From contig CAJNYU010001829.1 of NCBI GenBank assembly GCA_905331475.1, positions 1 through 64,000 of the forward strand: a DNA stretch of 64,000 nucleotides, given 5' to 3'. The notes below the pieces were generated by a model that searched no databases, was not told where the DNA came from, and saw only the letters and a list, made by a program, of their open reading frames with translations. This document shows, piece by piece, positions 1 through 14,334 of this stretch. Source of the stretch: Rotaria socialis. Taxonomy: Eukaryota > Rotifera > Eurotatoria > Philodinida > Philodinidae. Both the position numbers and the translations under genes were made by a program. Position 1 is the first letter of the stretch; each line of letters opens with the position of its first letter.

Positions 1-851
1 CAGTGATTTTTCGGTGTCTAAATCTTTTTCTGGAATAGATTTTTGATCCTATATTTTTCCTATATAGTTGAGGGCGATCCTATATATTTTAGACCTATCC
101 TATACAGGAATTCCTATTTTTTTTGACAGAGCCGCTCCGATGCCAGATAATAAAGAATAGAAGTTTCAACTTTACTAAATATTCGATGAAAAGCGCCTGC
201 TCAGTGTATACTAAATAATTGTTTTTGATCAAAACTATCTGTTTCTAAGAAAGAATAATCAGAAATCATAGGAATCGCCCATTGATGATGAACTAGAAAC
301 AGTCTCATGTATTATATTTTCTTTTACTCGTAGAATTCTCCAAGGACTTCAGATAAACCACAAGTTGTAGTATAAAATTAAATTGTCATAGCCTATGTAT
401 TTTATTGTTATTTGAGAAAGTATGAAGCAAAAACAACAAAAAATCTAAAAATGATTCACCCCATGTCACACACTTTTTTGTCACAACCACCGATATACCG
501 CGGTACTCATAATAACCGCCGGTGTACCGGCAGTATACAGGTGGTAGAGCGCACATTATGCCGAAAGGTGAACCGTCGGTATGCTGTCGGTTTTTTTCCG
601 GTTTGAATCACATGCGATGATTGTTTCCAAATAACGTTACTTATTTTCTTTAACTTTTCATATCTGACAAAGGGCTTATTGAACATTTTATTGTTATTTA
701 TCATTAATATTCATAATATATTAACACATTAAAATGATTATCTGAAAGAAATACTTTTCTAGTTCGTGTTAAGACATATCAAATAATAATTTATTATATT
801 CTTATTGTTGAAAGCAAACGATAAAACAGAATTCTATATACAAATATTTGT
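1..851. other. Non-coding flank with possible element end
   Basis: No coding exon is recognisable. The first bases read CAGTG followed by a T-rich stretch, which resembles the ends of the hAT-like elements seen later in the window, but the other end and a target duplication cannot be found. Around 486-600 there is a GC-richer patch with imperfect inverted repeats built on ACCG and CGGT words, possibly a worn foldback element. Confidence 0.3.
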
Positions 852-3018
852 TTATTTTGTAACAACCGATGAGTTAGATAAACTTTCGCGATATTGAATT
901 GTTTTTTTCTGTTGCAAATTTAGTTTAAGTATTTGAAAATTTCTATCACACACAATAAAAACAATCATGAAAGCTACCTGGAGAACAGCAAGAATGAAAA
1001 AATAAGCTGAAAATGTCCATTGATTGAGACTTAAACACTAAATATTCGATAGAACATTAGATAAAAGAAATGTTTAATCAAATTTTTTTTGTCTACTTAC
1101 ACTAAAGTCCACACTACTTGACGTAGTTGAATATATAGAAAGGTATCCTTTGCCAATAAATGATGCTAATCCCAATGAACAAAACTGTAGACTCATTAAT
1201 AGCGATTGAGCTGAACGTGGAGCAACTACATAAGCAAATTCAAGACTTGCCACAGTAGCAAATACTTCCGAAAGACCCATGCATATAGTTTGTGGTAATT
1301 GAAAGTAGATGCTCAAATTTGAGTCATCTTTTTCTAAACGATGGAAATGATATAGAAGAGAAAAAAAAACATTCATTCGTCTATGCAGTTGTATACCTTC
1401 TGTACAGTATTTTTGTCGATCCATTTCAACTATACCAGTTATGCACATAGCCAATGATGCTAAAACCATTCCGATGATAAGTTTAATCTTGATAGTCAAT
1501 TGTCGATTGTGCGTATCGAAAAATTTGTAGACAACTGTATTTAAAATCGTAATACTAACTAATATTTATAGAAAATTTAACGAAACAAAATCAATTTTGC
1601 TTTTTTTCTAAATAAACTCACTAATAATGGTTACTGAATCGCCAAGTGACATCCAAGTAATAGGCATTGGTTTTTCAGTATTTAAAAAAGCCATCTTCAT
1701 TTGTTTACCTTGTAACGGAAATGTTATCTGAACCTAAAAATGAGTAGAAATGAAAGTTAATAGAGCTATTTGTTTAAATATGTAATTCATCATACTTGAT
1801 AATAAATAATCCAATATGGAATAAGTAAAAGAAATACAATAATAGATCTGTTAAGTATTTTAACATTATTTACATGTCGATCAAGACTTTTTCCATTGTT
1901 AGTTGCTTTTGCATAATCGAGAAACGAAAGTGTTTCGTCTTCATTTGCGATTACTCGTTCTTGGCCATTTCTTGACATAGTATCTCCATTATATCTATGT
2001 ACTACTAGTTTATTTTTATGATATTTTCGCCATGCTTGCCATGCACTAATAACTACAGGAATACACTGCGCAATAACTGTATCCTGAGGAGGTGTATGAA
2101 TATAGTATCGAAACCCTATAATAAATAATGCAAAAGCAACACTAAGCATAAATATGGCCAATAAATATCCATAAAAATAATTATTAGAATTAGTTTGACT
2201 ATCTGCATCAGTTTGTACGACAGGTATTGATAATGTAGCAATAATGGCACCAATATTGACGGCTATATAATATTTATCAAAATATCTTGATGTAACTTTT
2301 GATTCATGAATTTGTTCAGCTCCAAACACAGCCATATTCGCTTGTACAGCTCCTACACCGATAGCCCTTAGTTGAAAAAATTATCAATAGAAACAATTCT
2401 TTTCTCAATAGATTGATTTACATTGAAATAAGTGTTCCAACAATTTGAGGTCCGCAATGTTCAGAAATGATAGAACTGTGTGAATCCGTGGTATTTGGAC
2501 ATATAGATGCATGTGTTTTGGTATTTGCAATCAATATTATCATTATATAGCTAGAGAAATAGAGAAAAAAACCTAGAACAAAATACAACACATTATTTTA
2601 GTCATTTTATTTTTGTTTCAATGCAGACCAATAATTATAGTTTTAGCTCGGCCTAATTTTGCATCACTTATCACGGCAAATATGAGTGTCGAAATATAAC
2701 TAGTACCTATAAACATAAACGAGATTCACACACTTAGTAGTCTTCATCTTTTACTAATAGTGTTGACTAAATCATACCAAAAAAGATAAATGAAGCCGTT
2801 GCACTATTTGAAGGATTCCAATTTAGTTCTGTATACTTTAATGTAACAACAAGATTAATTGCTAGCGAGTAAAATGCTAAACGCTCGCAAACAGTGCTTG
2901 CAAGAATTAGATAGCTGGCTAGTCTTTTTGCATTCAGACTTCGATTATCACGTACAGCTAATGGAACGCCATGATCGGTTATCAACGCTGTTGATTCTTC
3001 GGAATTTGGTTCATCCAT
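852..3018 (-). CDS. SLC15-type proton-coupled peptide/histidine transporter
   Basis: Multi-pass membrane carrier of the POT/PTR (SLC15) family, expected to import di/tripeptides or histidine with protons at the plasma or lysosomal membrane. Eight exons join in one frame to about 577 codons, normal for the family: 3018-2778, 2706-2629, 2572-2422, 2366-1796, 1733-1622, 1558-1397, 1333-1101, 1037-852. Diagnostic stretches are CERLAFYSLAINL in the first helix, GTSYISTLIFAVISDAKLGR (PTR2 signature region), a YFDKYYIAVNIGA-like segment in exon 4, and SIYFQLPQ plus SEVFATVASLEFAYVVAPRS near the C terminus. Start is the ATG at 3018; stop TAA at 852. Odd points: the first Glu of the ExxER proton-coupling motif is Thr (TVCER), and intron 6 is 63 nt, frame-preserving and stop-free, so its retention would add 21 residues. 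The family call is firm; the subtype (A4/A5-like) and substrate are inference. Confidence 0.88.
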
Positions 3019-6000
3019 TTATTTTACTTAAGATTAAAATCGTGTAGGAAATACTTAAAATATACAACCAAAATATTGATAGTGTTAATCTTATGGTTTC
3101 TGAAGAAAATAATATCAAGTCATGATGAGTGATAGTAAAGTACAAAGAGATAAAGAACTATACTTGCTTACATATCATGGACACAGATAAGAAAGAAAAA
3201 TAAAAAATTAATTTTCATGCAACTAAATGATATAGAAAATAAGTAAATCATAATACATAACTATTTAAAAGCTATGGATAGAAATAAATTGATTATGTCA
3301 TTTCATTTCCTGTATATCAAATTTGAAAAATAGATGGACACTAATCGATTACAATCATTCAAATATATTACAGCGATTTATTTATCGTTATAAAGAACAT
3401 TTATTTAAACTATCAAGTATTAACACGAGCTAAAAGTAATATGATTATGACTATTCACTAATGGAAAATTCGTAGATTATAAAATAATTTATGCCATGGA
3501 TTTTGAAGTTTTCATAGTGGTCGCTAAAATATGGAAACAAATGTCGGATGTATTTGACAAAAAGATTTCAACTGTTTTATTATAATATTAGAGATAACCT
3601 GTAATATGATCAACTCAAGTTTTTTCGAAGCTCATTTATATTAATGAGTTGAATCCTACCATCGGTATAAAAAAAAAGAACAAGTCTTGTTTGTCATGCT
3701 GAAACAGATAAAATAGATTCTTTCGCTGCTTATATCAATCATGATTGAGAGAATACCTATCGTTCACTAGACATTTCTCATTTTCAGTATGTACACAGTT
3801 TAGTTTATTTTAAATGTAAATCAATATGAATATCTATATTTTAAAGATACTTTTATTATTCATCAATTCCTGAATATTTCGAGATTCAATATTGCATAGA
3901 AACATTAGTCAACACCATTAATAGATTTTGCGTTGATATAATTCTAGCGAATAATTATCAAGTCATTTTTTCTTGGCTAATGATCCGATAATTATTCTTC
4001 TTCAGTTTTGAAAATAAAAATTATATGATTATATCTTCATTAGCTCCTGCTATATTTATTGACAAACATTCTATTTGTGAACATAAAGCAAATAGACAAC
4101 GAAGCTGTTTAATTGTAGAACATTCTTTATCAATGATAGATACATTTTTTCAGCTTTAGATAAATTATGTTCGGCGTTCATTCGTCCGTTCAAGCTTTAC
4201 TGATACAAGTCGAATAAATGAGTTATCAATAGAAAATAATTCAAGTTAAATTTTTTGCGATAATAAATTTATAATAATATTCAAAACTAGATTTAGATAT
4301 CCACGACAAATTAAGCTTAAGTGGAAATAATTTATTGACAAGACAGTGAAAATGAGTATTGACAATTGAAAAAACATCTTATACAAGATAACGATCGAGA
4401 TATTCGAATATTAAATAAAAATTTTTATATCAAAGACGTTCCACTTTAGAAATGGACACTTTTATATAACTTCGAAGTAACGTACACGTTACCTTTTTCT
4501 TTCTTATGATAGTCAATGAATTCACGTTGTGTTTACTGTAATGATGCAAAAACTATTCAATCATCAATCAAATGTATCATTTTGAATTTGTTCCCCATGG
4601 GAATATAAAATAATGTATTGTTTGTTTAGTATCTACAGAAACATTTTCAATGCTGTAGAATCAAGAAATATGTTGAAAAACTTGATTTTCTAAAACTGAA
4701 TAATGTTCCATAAATAAGTTCATGGTACTTCTATGTAGTAAATTTAATTTCAACCATTGCTATTAATATGCTTAAAGATAGAGCTAGAAAATGTAGAGCT
4801 ATATAAAATGGAGAATTGTTGCCTGAAATGATTAGATAAAATTCTATTTACAGTTATTTTACCAGAACTGTATGTAATTATTTTATTCGAAAATAATCAA
4901 GAAAAAAAATCGAGTTCCATTCGATACAAAGATTTCATCAATATCTGAATCTTTTCGATCGTTACAAACTTTACAGAATTCATATTATTTAAAGTAATAT
5001 AATATAGAAATCTATATTATGGAAGTTGTGTAATATATAAAACTGTTCTATTGATTCCATGATACGTTCAGTGTCATAGACTGTAGGCAAGGGCATTATA
5101 AGTTTAAATATTTTCAACAAACCCCCAATACCGAAGATCATTTAATATATTTACCGTAGTTGATATATGTAAAAACTAGTATACCCATTTACAATCAAAC
5201 TAAATAAGTCGTAGGATAGTGAAACAATTCTATGTATGAATTCGGTTCGAATGAATCTTTTCAAATTGAAACCTGATCATAGCTGAGATTTCGAAGAGTT
5301 TGAGTTTTTGATGATTACCGTAAGCGATTGCACCGAGAGAATACGGGAAGGTCAATCAAGCTGTCAGTGTGCTCACCCTATTAGATTTATCTTGCGTCAA
5401 TCGATGAGTATCGCTCGTAGCAATACATTTACAAACTTACACAATATAATTCACATACACTGTATCCAAATTAATATGACATAGATCTATTCATAATCAA
5501 AGTCTATAATATACTTCGTGTGCCACATCAATGCAAACCACACTTGCTACTCAACGTAAATCCAAATCACACAGTAACATTAAAAACAACATATTAGAAA
5601 CAGTTGACACCTCATCGTTTTCGTCATTTTACTTGCAGATAATTAAACGTTGAGTAAGAATCTTGTTTTAGTTTTCCAATCTCAAGAAATAAAAGATCTG
5701 TTTAAAATATGATACTATTATTTTTATCAGATACATATCTGAATATGAAGAATAATTGAGTTGTTTTTGCCTCCTAGTATCTCTCGATCCGTCGAATGAT
5801 ATAAAATAGCGCAAGATTTATCAACATATACCTACATTATAGATAAATAACTATAGCACAAACTATCGATGTATATAATTTAATATACACGTGTATAAGA
5901 CTTGTTAAAATAACTGATTAGTAAAAAAGCAATCAATACAATTAACATGCTTACCTTGATTGTACTTAATTGCATTTGAATTTTAACTTTTCGCACAGAC

Positions 6001-6385
6001 GAGAACCTCTTATCGTTGAAGCGTCAAAAGAATACTTTCATTTCCGACTAATCGCATGAGTTCAGCTTGCACCATTAAAATAATATTGTTCCTTTGTGAA
6101 TCCATTATGAATTTAAGCAAAACAAGCACATTTCTTTCTCATCGAATTCTATGATAATTGATTTCAAGCATTATTGTCAGTTTACTTTCAATTTTTACTG
6201 AATTTACAACAAAAAAATATACTTCATACAAATCAAAAATCAAGAATCACGCGGCAGTGCCGATTACACAATAAGTCACTTCGCGATAATCGCAGTAAAA
6301 AAAGTATAAAAGTTGATTTATTTAAATTATTTCATAGTTGAGTACATAAACCCAACGCGATTGATACCATGGTAAATAAAACAAA
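3019..6385. other. Non-coding, AT-rich
   Basis: A 3.4-kb gap upstream of the transporter. I see no exon, RNA gene or clear repeat in it. It probably contains the transporter promoter. Confidence 0.5.
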
Positions 6386-8360
6386 ATGCCGAGGATCAAT
6401 GAAAAAAGTAATGTATATCAGCCACAACAAGTACCAAGGTTTCAGAAAGTGAGTGAAACCATCAAAGAAATGGGTTATTTAAAGATCCTTTTGGATTCTG
6501 TCTCTGAGTTTATTCGCATTGAGAAAGCTTGAAGTGATGAGCGAAGAAGAAAAAAAGCTCTGATATTAAATGGCAAAATTTTCTTTGTCGTAAATCCTCT
6601 CATTACACAACTGGGAACAAAACAGACTCGTGAACATTATATAACTTATTTTAAACAAGTAAGATGTTATTCATTCAGAAGATTATTTTGTAAAGGAAGC
6701 GAAAAGAACCAAAATTGAGCAATACTCATTATTTTAAATATTTATCATTGTAAAATCTGATCTGACAGAAACTAATTATAATCTTTTAATAACTGATAAG
6801 AAAAAATATTCACCTAGAAGCCTTTAAACTTTCTAAGACCAAACAGTTAAATCCGTTACCAAAATTCAGCCGATGACCACAACGCTATATAATTGTTATT
6901 CAAAGTCAACTTACTATCATTTTAGACGATTTAGATTTTGGCTGATATTATTGATAGCACTAATCGCAATGGTCTGCATTGAAATAGGAGTAGCTGTTTA
7001 TATGACTCTTAGACGATAAGAATCAAGTTAGTACCTAATTATTCTGCATAGAAAAACAATTTTAAAGATTAATCAAATTCCTATATCATTTTTCGAAATG
7101 AGTTAGTTTAAAAACCGAACTATTCTCTCGATTTCGTTCTGATGCATTCCAATATTTTTTAAGTAGAGCGCTGATTGATAAAACAAGAGTTGAAGAAAAT
7201 TAGGGAAAGACTAAACTTTAATTCTAGATCCGCCGACAAGTCCTTCTGGTAGTCTAACAATTGGGATGACTACGTCGTCAACAAGTACAAGTAAGATAAT
7301 GTATTTTTATTTTTAGACATTAACATGATTATATATTATTTTATTTTAGGTACTACAGGTATAACGGTTACAGTCGAAAAAAAACTAATTAATTTTCAAT
7401 CTAAAGAAACTATTGAAAAGCTGTGTCTTTCACTAATCGAGAACTGATATACATTGTAGCTTAAGAATTCAAATTGAATAAGAAAAATCTTCATTTTAGC
7501 TAATTGTGTTTCACCATTCGGTCGTTGTGTTCACGTGTTAATTGATATAAATAATTGTGGTACAAATGATCATAATTGCTCGGCGTCCATTTATACAAGT
7601 GGTTCAGCTGGTACTTGTAGTAATGCGCCTGGTATTCAATTAGCTAACAGCAATTATGCTTGGACAGCTGACATCCATGGACAAGTCGATGAGAATTTTT
7701 ATGGTGTTACACTTCCCTGAAATATCACACTTTACAATACTACAACTAATTTTGTTTATGCAACAACAAACGGTGTAAATCTTCTTATAATTTACTGACT
7801 CGATTGAAAAGAAACAAGCATATATAATATCCAATATTATCAATCACTTTTCTCTTCGGTAGGTCATTTGTTTGGGTCTTTGCTCTTCTGCTTACACAAA
7901 AGCTGCGTTACCTGCTGCAGCCTTCTCTGGTGTAGCAGCTCTTCCTTATTGGGATGACATATTCATATATGCGAGCACATCACAAAGAATCTATTATAGT
8001 AGAGAAGGGAATGCTCCGAATCGTAATCTAATATTTGAGTGTTACATGAGCCATTATAATCAAGCGTCACAAGACTATCATTTTCAAGTCGTCTTCTTTG
8101 AAGCAGCACCTAGCATTGTTCAATACAAATATTTTTCTGCAAGTGACGGAGGTATCTCCTGTACTATTGATGTACAAGGTAGTCAAATAGACGACACATG
8201 TATTTTCCTTTTTTTTTGTTATGAAATCTATGATTGTTTTTAGCTTCCAGTAGTGGCTCATTTATTCAATATTCGTTCGATACAGTCAATTCCGTTTTTT
8301 CACGTATGGGTGCTCACTTTTGATACCAATCGCGGTACAGCTACTAATTCAACCTTTTGA
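6386..8360 (+). pseudogene. Decayed type II membrane protein with unknown ectodomain
   Basis: Remnant of a multi-exon gene. A first exon (6386-6448) ends at a GTGAGT donor in phase 0. The next (from 6870) encodes one hydrophobic segment of about 22 residues, rich in Leu/Ile/Ala. A Ser/Thr-rich stalk exon follows (7228-7291), then a 9-nt micro-exon at about 7350, and ectodomain exons from about 7500 with paired cysteines, Asn-X-Ser/Thr sites and motifs such as LPYWDDIFIYA and ASDGGISCTI. Lesions: TAA at about 7017 directly after the membrane segment, in-frame TGA at 7718-7720 with homologous-looking sequence continuing in the same frame, and a one-base shift near 8315, after which the final residues and TGA (8358-8360) read in another frame. 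I do not recognise the ectodomain. The short tail, membrane helix, Ser/Thr stalk and ectodomain layout matches two other loci here (31.5 and 60.9 kb). Confidence 0.6.
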
Positions 8361-10761
8361 TGCAAACAATGTTTCATTGAACACACTGTAACTATTCTTA
8401 TAAAGTTATAGATGAACTACAAACATTGTTACATATTTCTTTTTTATCGTGCTACTTTTTTGATTGTCGAATTCGTTGTCATTTCCAATAGTCTTTTTTT
8501 AGAAATTGTTTTCATTTAAATTAATTCAACATCAACACGTTTAACTGCTTAGTTTTGGAATGAAAAGCTATGTAGCCCTATTTCAGTCAATGTGTTTCAT
8601 AAATTTAGAAGAAAATATTCTTGCCTATCATTTACAAATTTAATCAACACTTGCTATATGTGGTTCGTTATCATACGCACTAAATAAAATATTGTTTTCA
8701 CTTTTTATTTGTTTAAATTTTCTTTTTTCACCATGTATTCTTGCACTAACAACAACAAAAACGAGCTGAAATTTTAATCATCGATACAAATCATTGAAAT
8801 CTAACCATAATTGTCTTCAATCACAATTGAATTATTCTAGAAGTATAAACAATTACGAAATTTTAAGAATAAATATTATTGTTGAAGAATTCTTTTCTTT
8901 AGCATTTTACCTTATCGATTGAAAATCTGAAAATACTATATCCATTATAAAATCTAATTTATTTAGCTAAGAAGTAAAAATTACCACAGATGTGTATTTA
9001 GTGTTGGATTCGTCTTCAAATCATGCATTTCTAAGTAAAATCTAAGAAAAAAATTCCAAACTAAAGTATTGATAAACTATATACTCTATTTGCTTTCAGA
9101 ATTCGATAGTAATTCTAAACTTCTATATAATAATTTTAAAAACTAACATAAAATGCTTGATAATTCGAGTTTACCATCATTGTCAGATACTGATACAATC
9201 TCTTAACACATCATTTCTATAGAACAGAATCAAACAAAGCTTCAAATAGGTATAAATATTACAGATATTTTGTGAACATATCATCAGGTTTCATGGGCAT
9301 GCAACACATATGAAAGATTCTATGTTAAAGTTAATAATATATCATATCTTATCGGTGAATATTTCTAATTGAAGAATTTCTTCTTTTTTTTTTTATAGTA
9401 TTTCTATTGCTACGATTTATAGTGCATGGTTGATTGAATTCTAAAAGAAAGGTCTTATTATCCTAGTCGTTAGTTTTGATGATTTATCAACAGACTTACT
9501 TTTGATTCGAAATAGCTTAAAATGTCATTGAAATACCAATTATTAATTATAAGAAAATTATTCCCGAATCATGATTAATTAATTCTTATACGTCATAAAA
9601 AAATTTATCAACATTCATCTTGACATTGAGTAATTACTTTAATTAAAAACAAAAAGAGTTTCGAAGAAAGAAACATAAAAATATTTTCTTTTCTTTTCTG
9701 GTCTCATTGTGGCTATAATTCACATAATAACTATGAAAGATTATGATCAGGACATGATTCGCAAAAGAAAACGTACAGTCAATATGACAACTGTATATAT
9801 TGTAACATGATCATAAATTATATATATATATGCCATTGCAATGAAATTGAAAATTGTTTGTTTTACAAAGCGATCAAATACAAATAGAGAACCAACATTT
9901 TTGTTGTAGGAGAACACAAATTTATCCAAAAAAGGAAAGTATAGAATCATTGTTAAAACTTTTTATCCAATAGTTATAGATTTACTAAATCGTACTATAC
10001 ATTTTTGTATATAAATGACTTAGCGTTACTATCATATGTGCCAAATCTGCCATATAAAAGACAGATTTTTCCGAACGGAAGAATAACTCGAAGAATTTCC
10101 CTCGACCCATAAAAATGTCTCGGAACGCGTGTTCACACGCGTAGACAGTTTATGTACCTCTATTTTCTAGTGTGCACATTAAAGATTAGAATATGAAATA
10201 TAAATCATCCAATTTGCTCATCGCTTCATTCTTATAGTAAGGCCATATGTGAAGGCAGGATGCCCTTTTTTCTTGTTGTTGTAACAATTTCTTATTATAT
10301 TCAGATATATTTGGGTCTCTCGTAGTCATATTTATGAATACGAATGCAAGAAGGTAAGTGATTATATATAAAACGAGTGATCAATGAGAGTAAGACCATC
10401 TAAGTAACAGTAATGATCGTGTATAAATGATCACCTTATTTTCAGTAGTAAATGAATGCAACAAAAAACAGTATATATATATATATACAAAAGATTTCTT
10501 TTCGGTTTATGTAAATGTTATAATACTTGCAATGAGTATTTTTGGTGCAACATGGCATAGCAAACCTGCTGATGGATTATGAGCAGAAAATTTCAAAAAG
10601 TTATTTTTATCATAAAAAACACTGCAAAGACACAAGATTTTCCATAGATTCGTTTTTCACTGTATAAATTGATTGAAATTTGTTTCAAAATAAATATGAC
10701 TTATCAAAAACTTCTGATCTAATATAATAACAAATATTTATTTATTTCAGACAAATATAAA
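8361..10761. other. Non-coding, AT-rich
   Basis: No exon recognised. It holds a TA microsatellite near 9820-9830 and another near 10471-10486, and a compact perfect inverted repeat at 10125-10142 (8-bp arms ACGCGTGT/ACACGCGT, 2-nt loop). The end at about 10750 is a TTTATTTCAG acceptor 11 nt before the channel ATG, so a 5'-UTR exon of the channel gene probably lies within this stretch. Confidence 0.45.
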
Positions 10762-12507
10762 ATGACTACTGCTGAGGACACTTGGATACCATTAATTAAA
10801 CAAATTCAAGGCAATACTTCATCGCCTAAGAAACGGAGTGAGTGTTTAGACGTCGTTGTATTATCTTCTAAACGAACAGTGACTATGCCTTCAAATATTT
10901 CAAACGACGAAAAAAAATTCAATACTAAATCTGCTAAGAAAAAGAGTACCGATAATATTACATTATCTGATATCAGTCGTCGACTAGCCATGCGAAAAGA
11001 CTTACATAATCGACTGTATGACATATGTCTATCTGTTTATTTATGTTTCGTTGTTTTCTTTAATATTTTAGCTGTCTCGTCAGTGATATCATGTGTTTTC
11101 TTGGCGTTTTTGGTATTATTCTTATGGTTATTGCAAATGAAATAACATTTTCTCAGATTAACCATAATGATACCATACTTAGTTGGTTTATCAAATTAGC
11201 TATCAGTTTTTCAACGCTTGTTCTCATTGGCTTTGTCTGTAAATATCATCTTTTAGATATTTATCTCTATTCTGTTAATAATTCGATCGATGATTGGCGT
11301 ATTACTGTAACAAACAAGAAAATATTGTTAATTTTATTTGAAATATTAATATGTGCTGTACATCCTACACCTCGTTCTTTTCCTCATCAGTTGAATGCAT
11401 CATTAGAAACTCGACACTTAAATTCATCAATATCCACTAATTATACGTTGTCTTATATAGCTGTTGATGTTGCCCTTGGTTTACCTAGTGAGTATAAACA
11501 TGTTGACGTTTCGTTTTTTTTTTTGCTTTTTTTTTGTTGCCATTAAATTTAAAACCAATTTCAATTCTAGTGTTTGGTCGCCTTTATTTAGTTTGTCGTT
11601 TTATTATGTTTCATTCTCATTTAATGCATGATGCATTATCTCAATCTGTTGGTTATCTTAATAAAATATCAATTGATTTTTTCTTTCTCATGAAAACTTA
11701 CCTCGAACATTCACCTATACGTTGTCTAACAATATTTTGTCTAATTATCTTTCTTATTGGAAGTTGGTGTTTACGTGCATGTGATTACTTGCCAAATCGT
11801 GAACATGTATCAATGCTTGATTCAATGTGGTTATTCATTGTAACGTTTACTACTGTTGGCTACGGAGATTTAGCGCCTTCTACATACTGTGGACGAGGTA
11901 ACTAAACTATAAGTCAATGAAAAAAATACCACTTTCATTTTCATATATGAATAGAATTTTGATTTTTGTTTTTCTTTCCTTCTTCTAATGATGATCAGGA
12001 ATTGCTGCTTTAATTGGCTTGATTGGTGTATTTTCAACTGCTCTTATTATTGCTGTTCTTGCACAAAAACTTCTATTGAATCGATGGGAAAAACATGTAC
12101 ATAATTTTGTATTGAACATTGAATTAGCTAAAGATCGTAGAATACTTGCAGCAAACGTTGTTAAAGGCACAATAAGAGTATGGTATTTGAGAAATAAAAT
12201 AAAATCTGGATCATCGTTTCGATATCTACAAGCGCAACGACAACTACTACAGTCAGTGCATATGCTTCAACAAACTAAACAAGAACAACGAAAATTAGTT
12301 GACAGTTGTATTGATCAAACCGATATACTTACTCTGCAGCGTAATACAAGTGATAAAACACGTGAAGTTTCACAACAGTTGAAGATAATGAAAGTTAAAA
12401 TGGATAGAATAGAACGAGAACTTGCTGAGATGAACATATACATGAACAATGCAATAAGGGATATACAAAATACATTGAATACACTATTAGATAAGATTAC
12501 CAAATAA
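10762..12507 (+). CDS. KCNN-like: Small-conductance Ca2+-activated K+ channel (SK/KCNN)
   Basis: Tetrameric, voltage-independent potassium channel opened by Ca2+-calmodulin at the plasma membrane. Four exons, 10762-11015, 11072-11487, 11571-11897 and 11999-12507, join to about 501 codons. Residues 1-80 form a polar, Lys/Ser-rich N terminus. S1 starts near residue 85; S2 and S3 follow (the latter with an ILICAVHP motif, family ILVCAIHP). S4-S5 contain LGLPMFGRLYLV and LRACD. The pore holds the selectivity filter TTVGYGD (about 316-322) and the STYCGRG turn. S6 is followed by EKHVHNFVLNIELAKD, the constitutive calmodulin-binding region, and by a C-terminal heptad-like helix. Every expected segment is present with no lesion. 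Introns are 56, 83 and 101 nt. The ATG follows a likely UTR intron acceptor. Family assignment is firm; orthology to one of vertebrate SK1-4 cannot be set. Confidence 0.95.
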
Positions 12508-14334
12508 TCGATCGATTACAAACTTATAATATCAATACTCTTCACCTGTTCATAATATTCAAGGTGCTCTGATTCAACTTTTGATTCTCTCAATTTTCTT
12601 ATCAAATCATGCGAATTCTAATTTTGTGTCAACTAGTATGCATTCCGATACTTTCATTAAAACAAATTTTTTCCTTGATTCATAATAATGTTTTTTATGT
12701 TTATTTTTTTAATTCTAGAATAAATAATCATAAACTAAATGTCGTAGTTATACAGTAACTTAATATTCGTAAGCATATTTCATACTTTGCTTTTATACCA
12801 TTTTATTCTCTTCATATACATTTCTGATATCAGTACCGGTTGCATACGGTGTCTATTCTATTCATATGATACAAATCGAAGGGAAATCAACAATATATTA
12901 ATTGTTCGATATAATATACAGTACAATAATGATATTTTGACATTCGAATACACGACTAAAACTGTTGATTGTCATTTATTTCTAGTATATTGATAGTTGT
13001 TCTTCTGTAGACAATATTCTAACGCTAGAACAAATAAATCTCTAGCCTAGTCAGTCTATTTAGTCCAGTAAATCGATGGTAATTACTTATCATCATATTT
13101 CGATTGTCTACAACATATATAACATGATTCCACAGAAACAATTAAGTTTTTTTTTCTTGTATAAATTGTTTCGAAAGCACGTTAGCAAGAACAGATAATT
13201 TATTGTTGAATGAAAAATTCAAAAAATTAGATTATGTTTTTTTCTATAAGTATGCTATCGTATATATCCTGCCAATTTTCAGTGTTCTATTTTAATCGTT
13301 GTAAGTTTGATATAAACATTTTATATCGTTTAATGGTTCTTCTTCAATCAAAGATAATGATTTTTTAAGATTGTTATGCAGTTGAATAATCCGCCTCGTC
13401 TACTTTCCAAAGAAAATAAAAACAGAGCAAAATGATTCATCAGAATTCTGTTCGGACTGTCGTAGTGCATTGTCAACTTGTTCTATAAATATTTTCCAAT
13501 AGTAAAGAAACTATTTTTATTATAATGATCAGTGTACGTTGAGGATTTCAACACAGGTGTTGAAGTAGATCATGGGTCGTATTTTTCCATATGGTCATAG
13601 AAACAAGAATAAAGGAGAGAGGTTTATAACTATCGGATGCAAAATTCCCAGTAATCTTTGAAAACGAAAATAAGTAGATAAAATAACACTTGAAGTGCTC
13701 TAGAATATTGTGCAGAAAAATTTTATTGGTATTAAAATCACTAGAATATGTTTGTGAATATTCCGACGAGTTCATCTTTTAATTTTTGTGTAGATTAAAA
13801 AAGGAATATTTTAGATGTCCTAAATCATGGATATTTATCAATATAAAATGACTAGAGTCGATCAAGCTAGTTTTTTTTTGGAAATAAAAGCAAAACAGTT
13901 CTGTCTCTAAAATTATTGAGACTTGTAGATATGATAGTTACATCCAATTAATCAATTGGACAGGTAAAATAATAATAATAATAATAGCAAACTCAGGTTA
14001 AAAACAATAGCATAGGAAAAAAAGGCACGCTTCAATAGCAATAAAATAAGTAAAAAAAGACTTTCTTTATAAAAATAAAAAGCAGGAAAGTTTCTATTCG
14101 AAATAGACAAATAAATGCGGTAAACTGCTACTATGACGATTGTTTACCGTTGAAAACATTATTTGCAAGGTAAAGAGTGATGTTTAAAAACACATGAATT
14201 TAAAACTTTAGTTGTAAATGAGTTGTACTAAGTAGTTCTGTATTGTAAGAATAATTACATTTATCTGGATTTCAAAAAATGGCCTTCGTAAAAGAAACTA
14301 TTACACGACATACGAATTGTTTGATCAGATCCTA
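12508..14334. other. Non-coding, AT-rich
   Basis: No exon or RNA recognised between the channel stop and the FEM-1 remnant. A short AAT microsatellite lies at about 13968-13986. AATAAA occurs at 12720-12725, just over 200 nt after the channel stop, and could serve its polyadenylation. Confidence 0.45.

Noticed and set aside
1..60. Third hAT-like element starting at base 1 (CAGTG)
   Set aside because: No opposite end or target duplication can be seen, and the window begins there.
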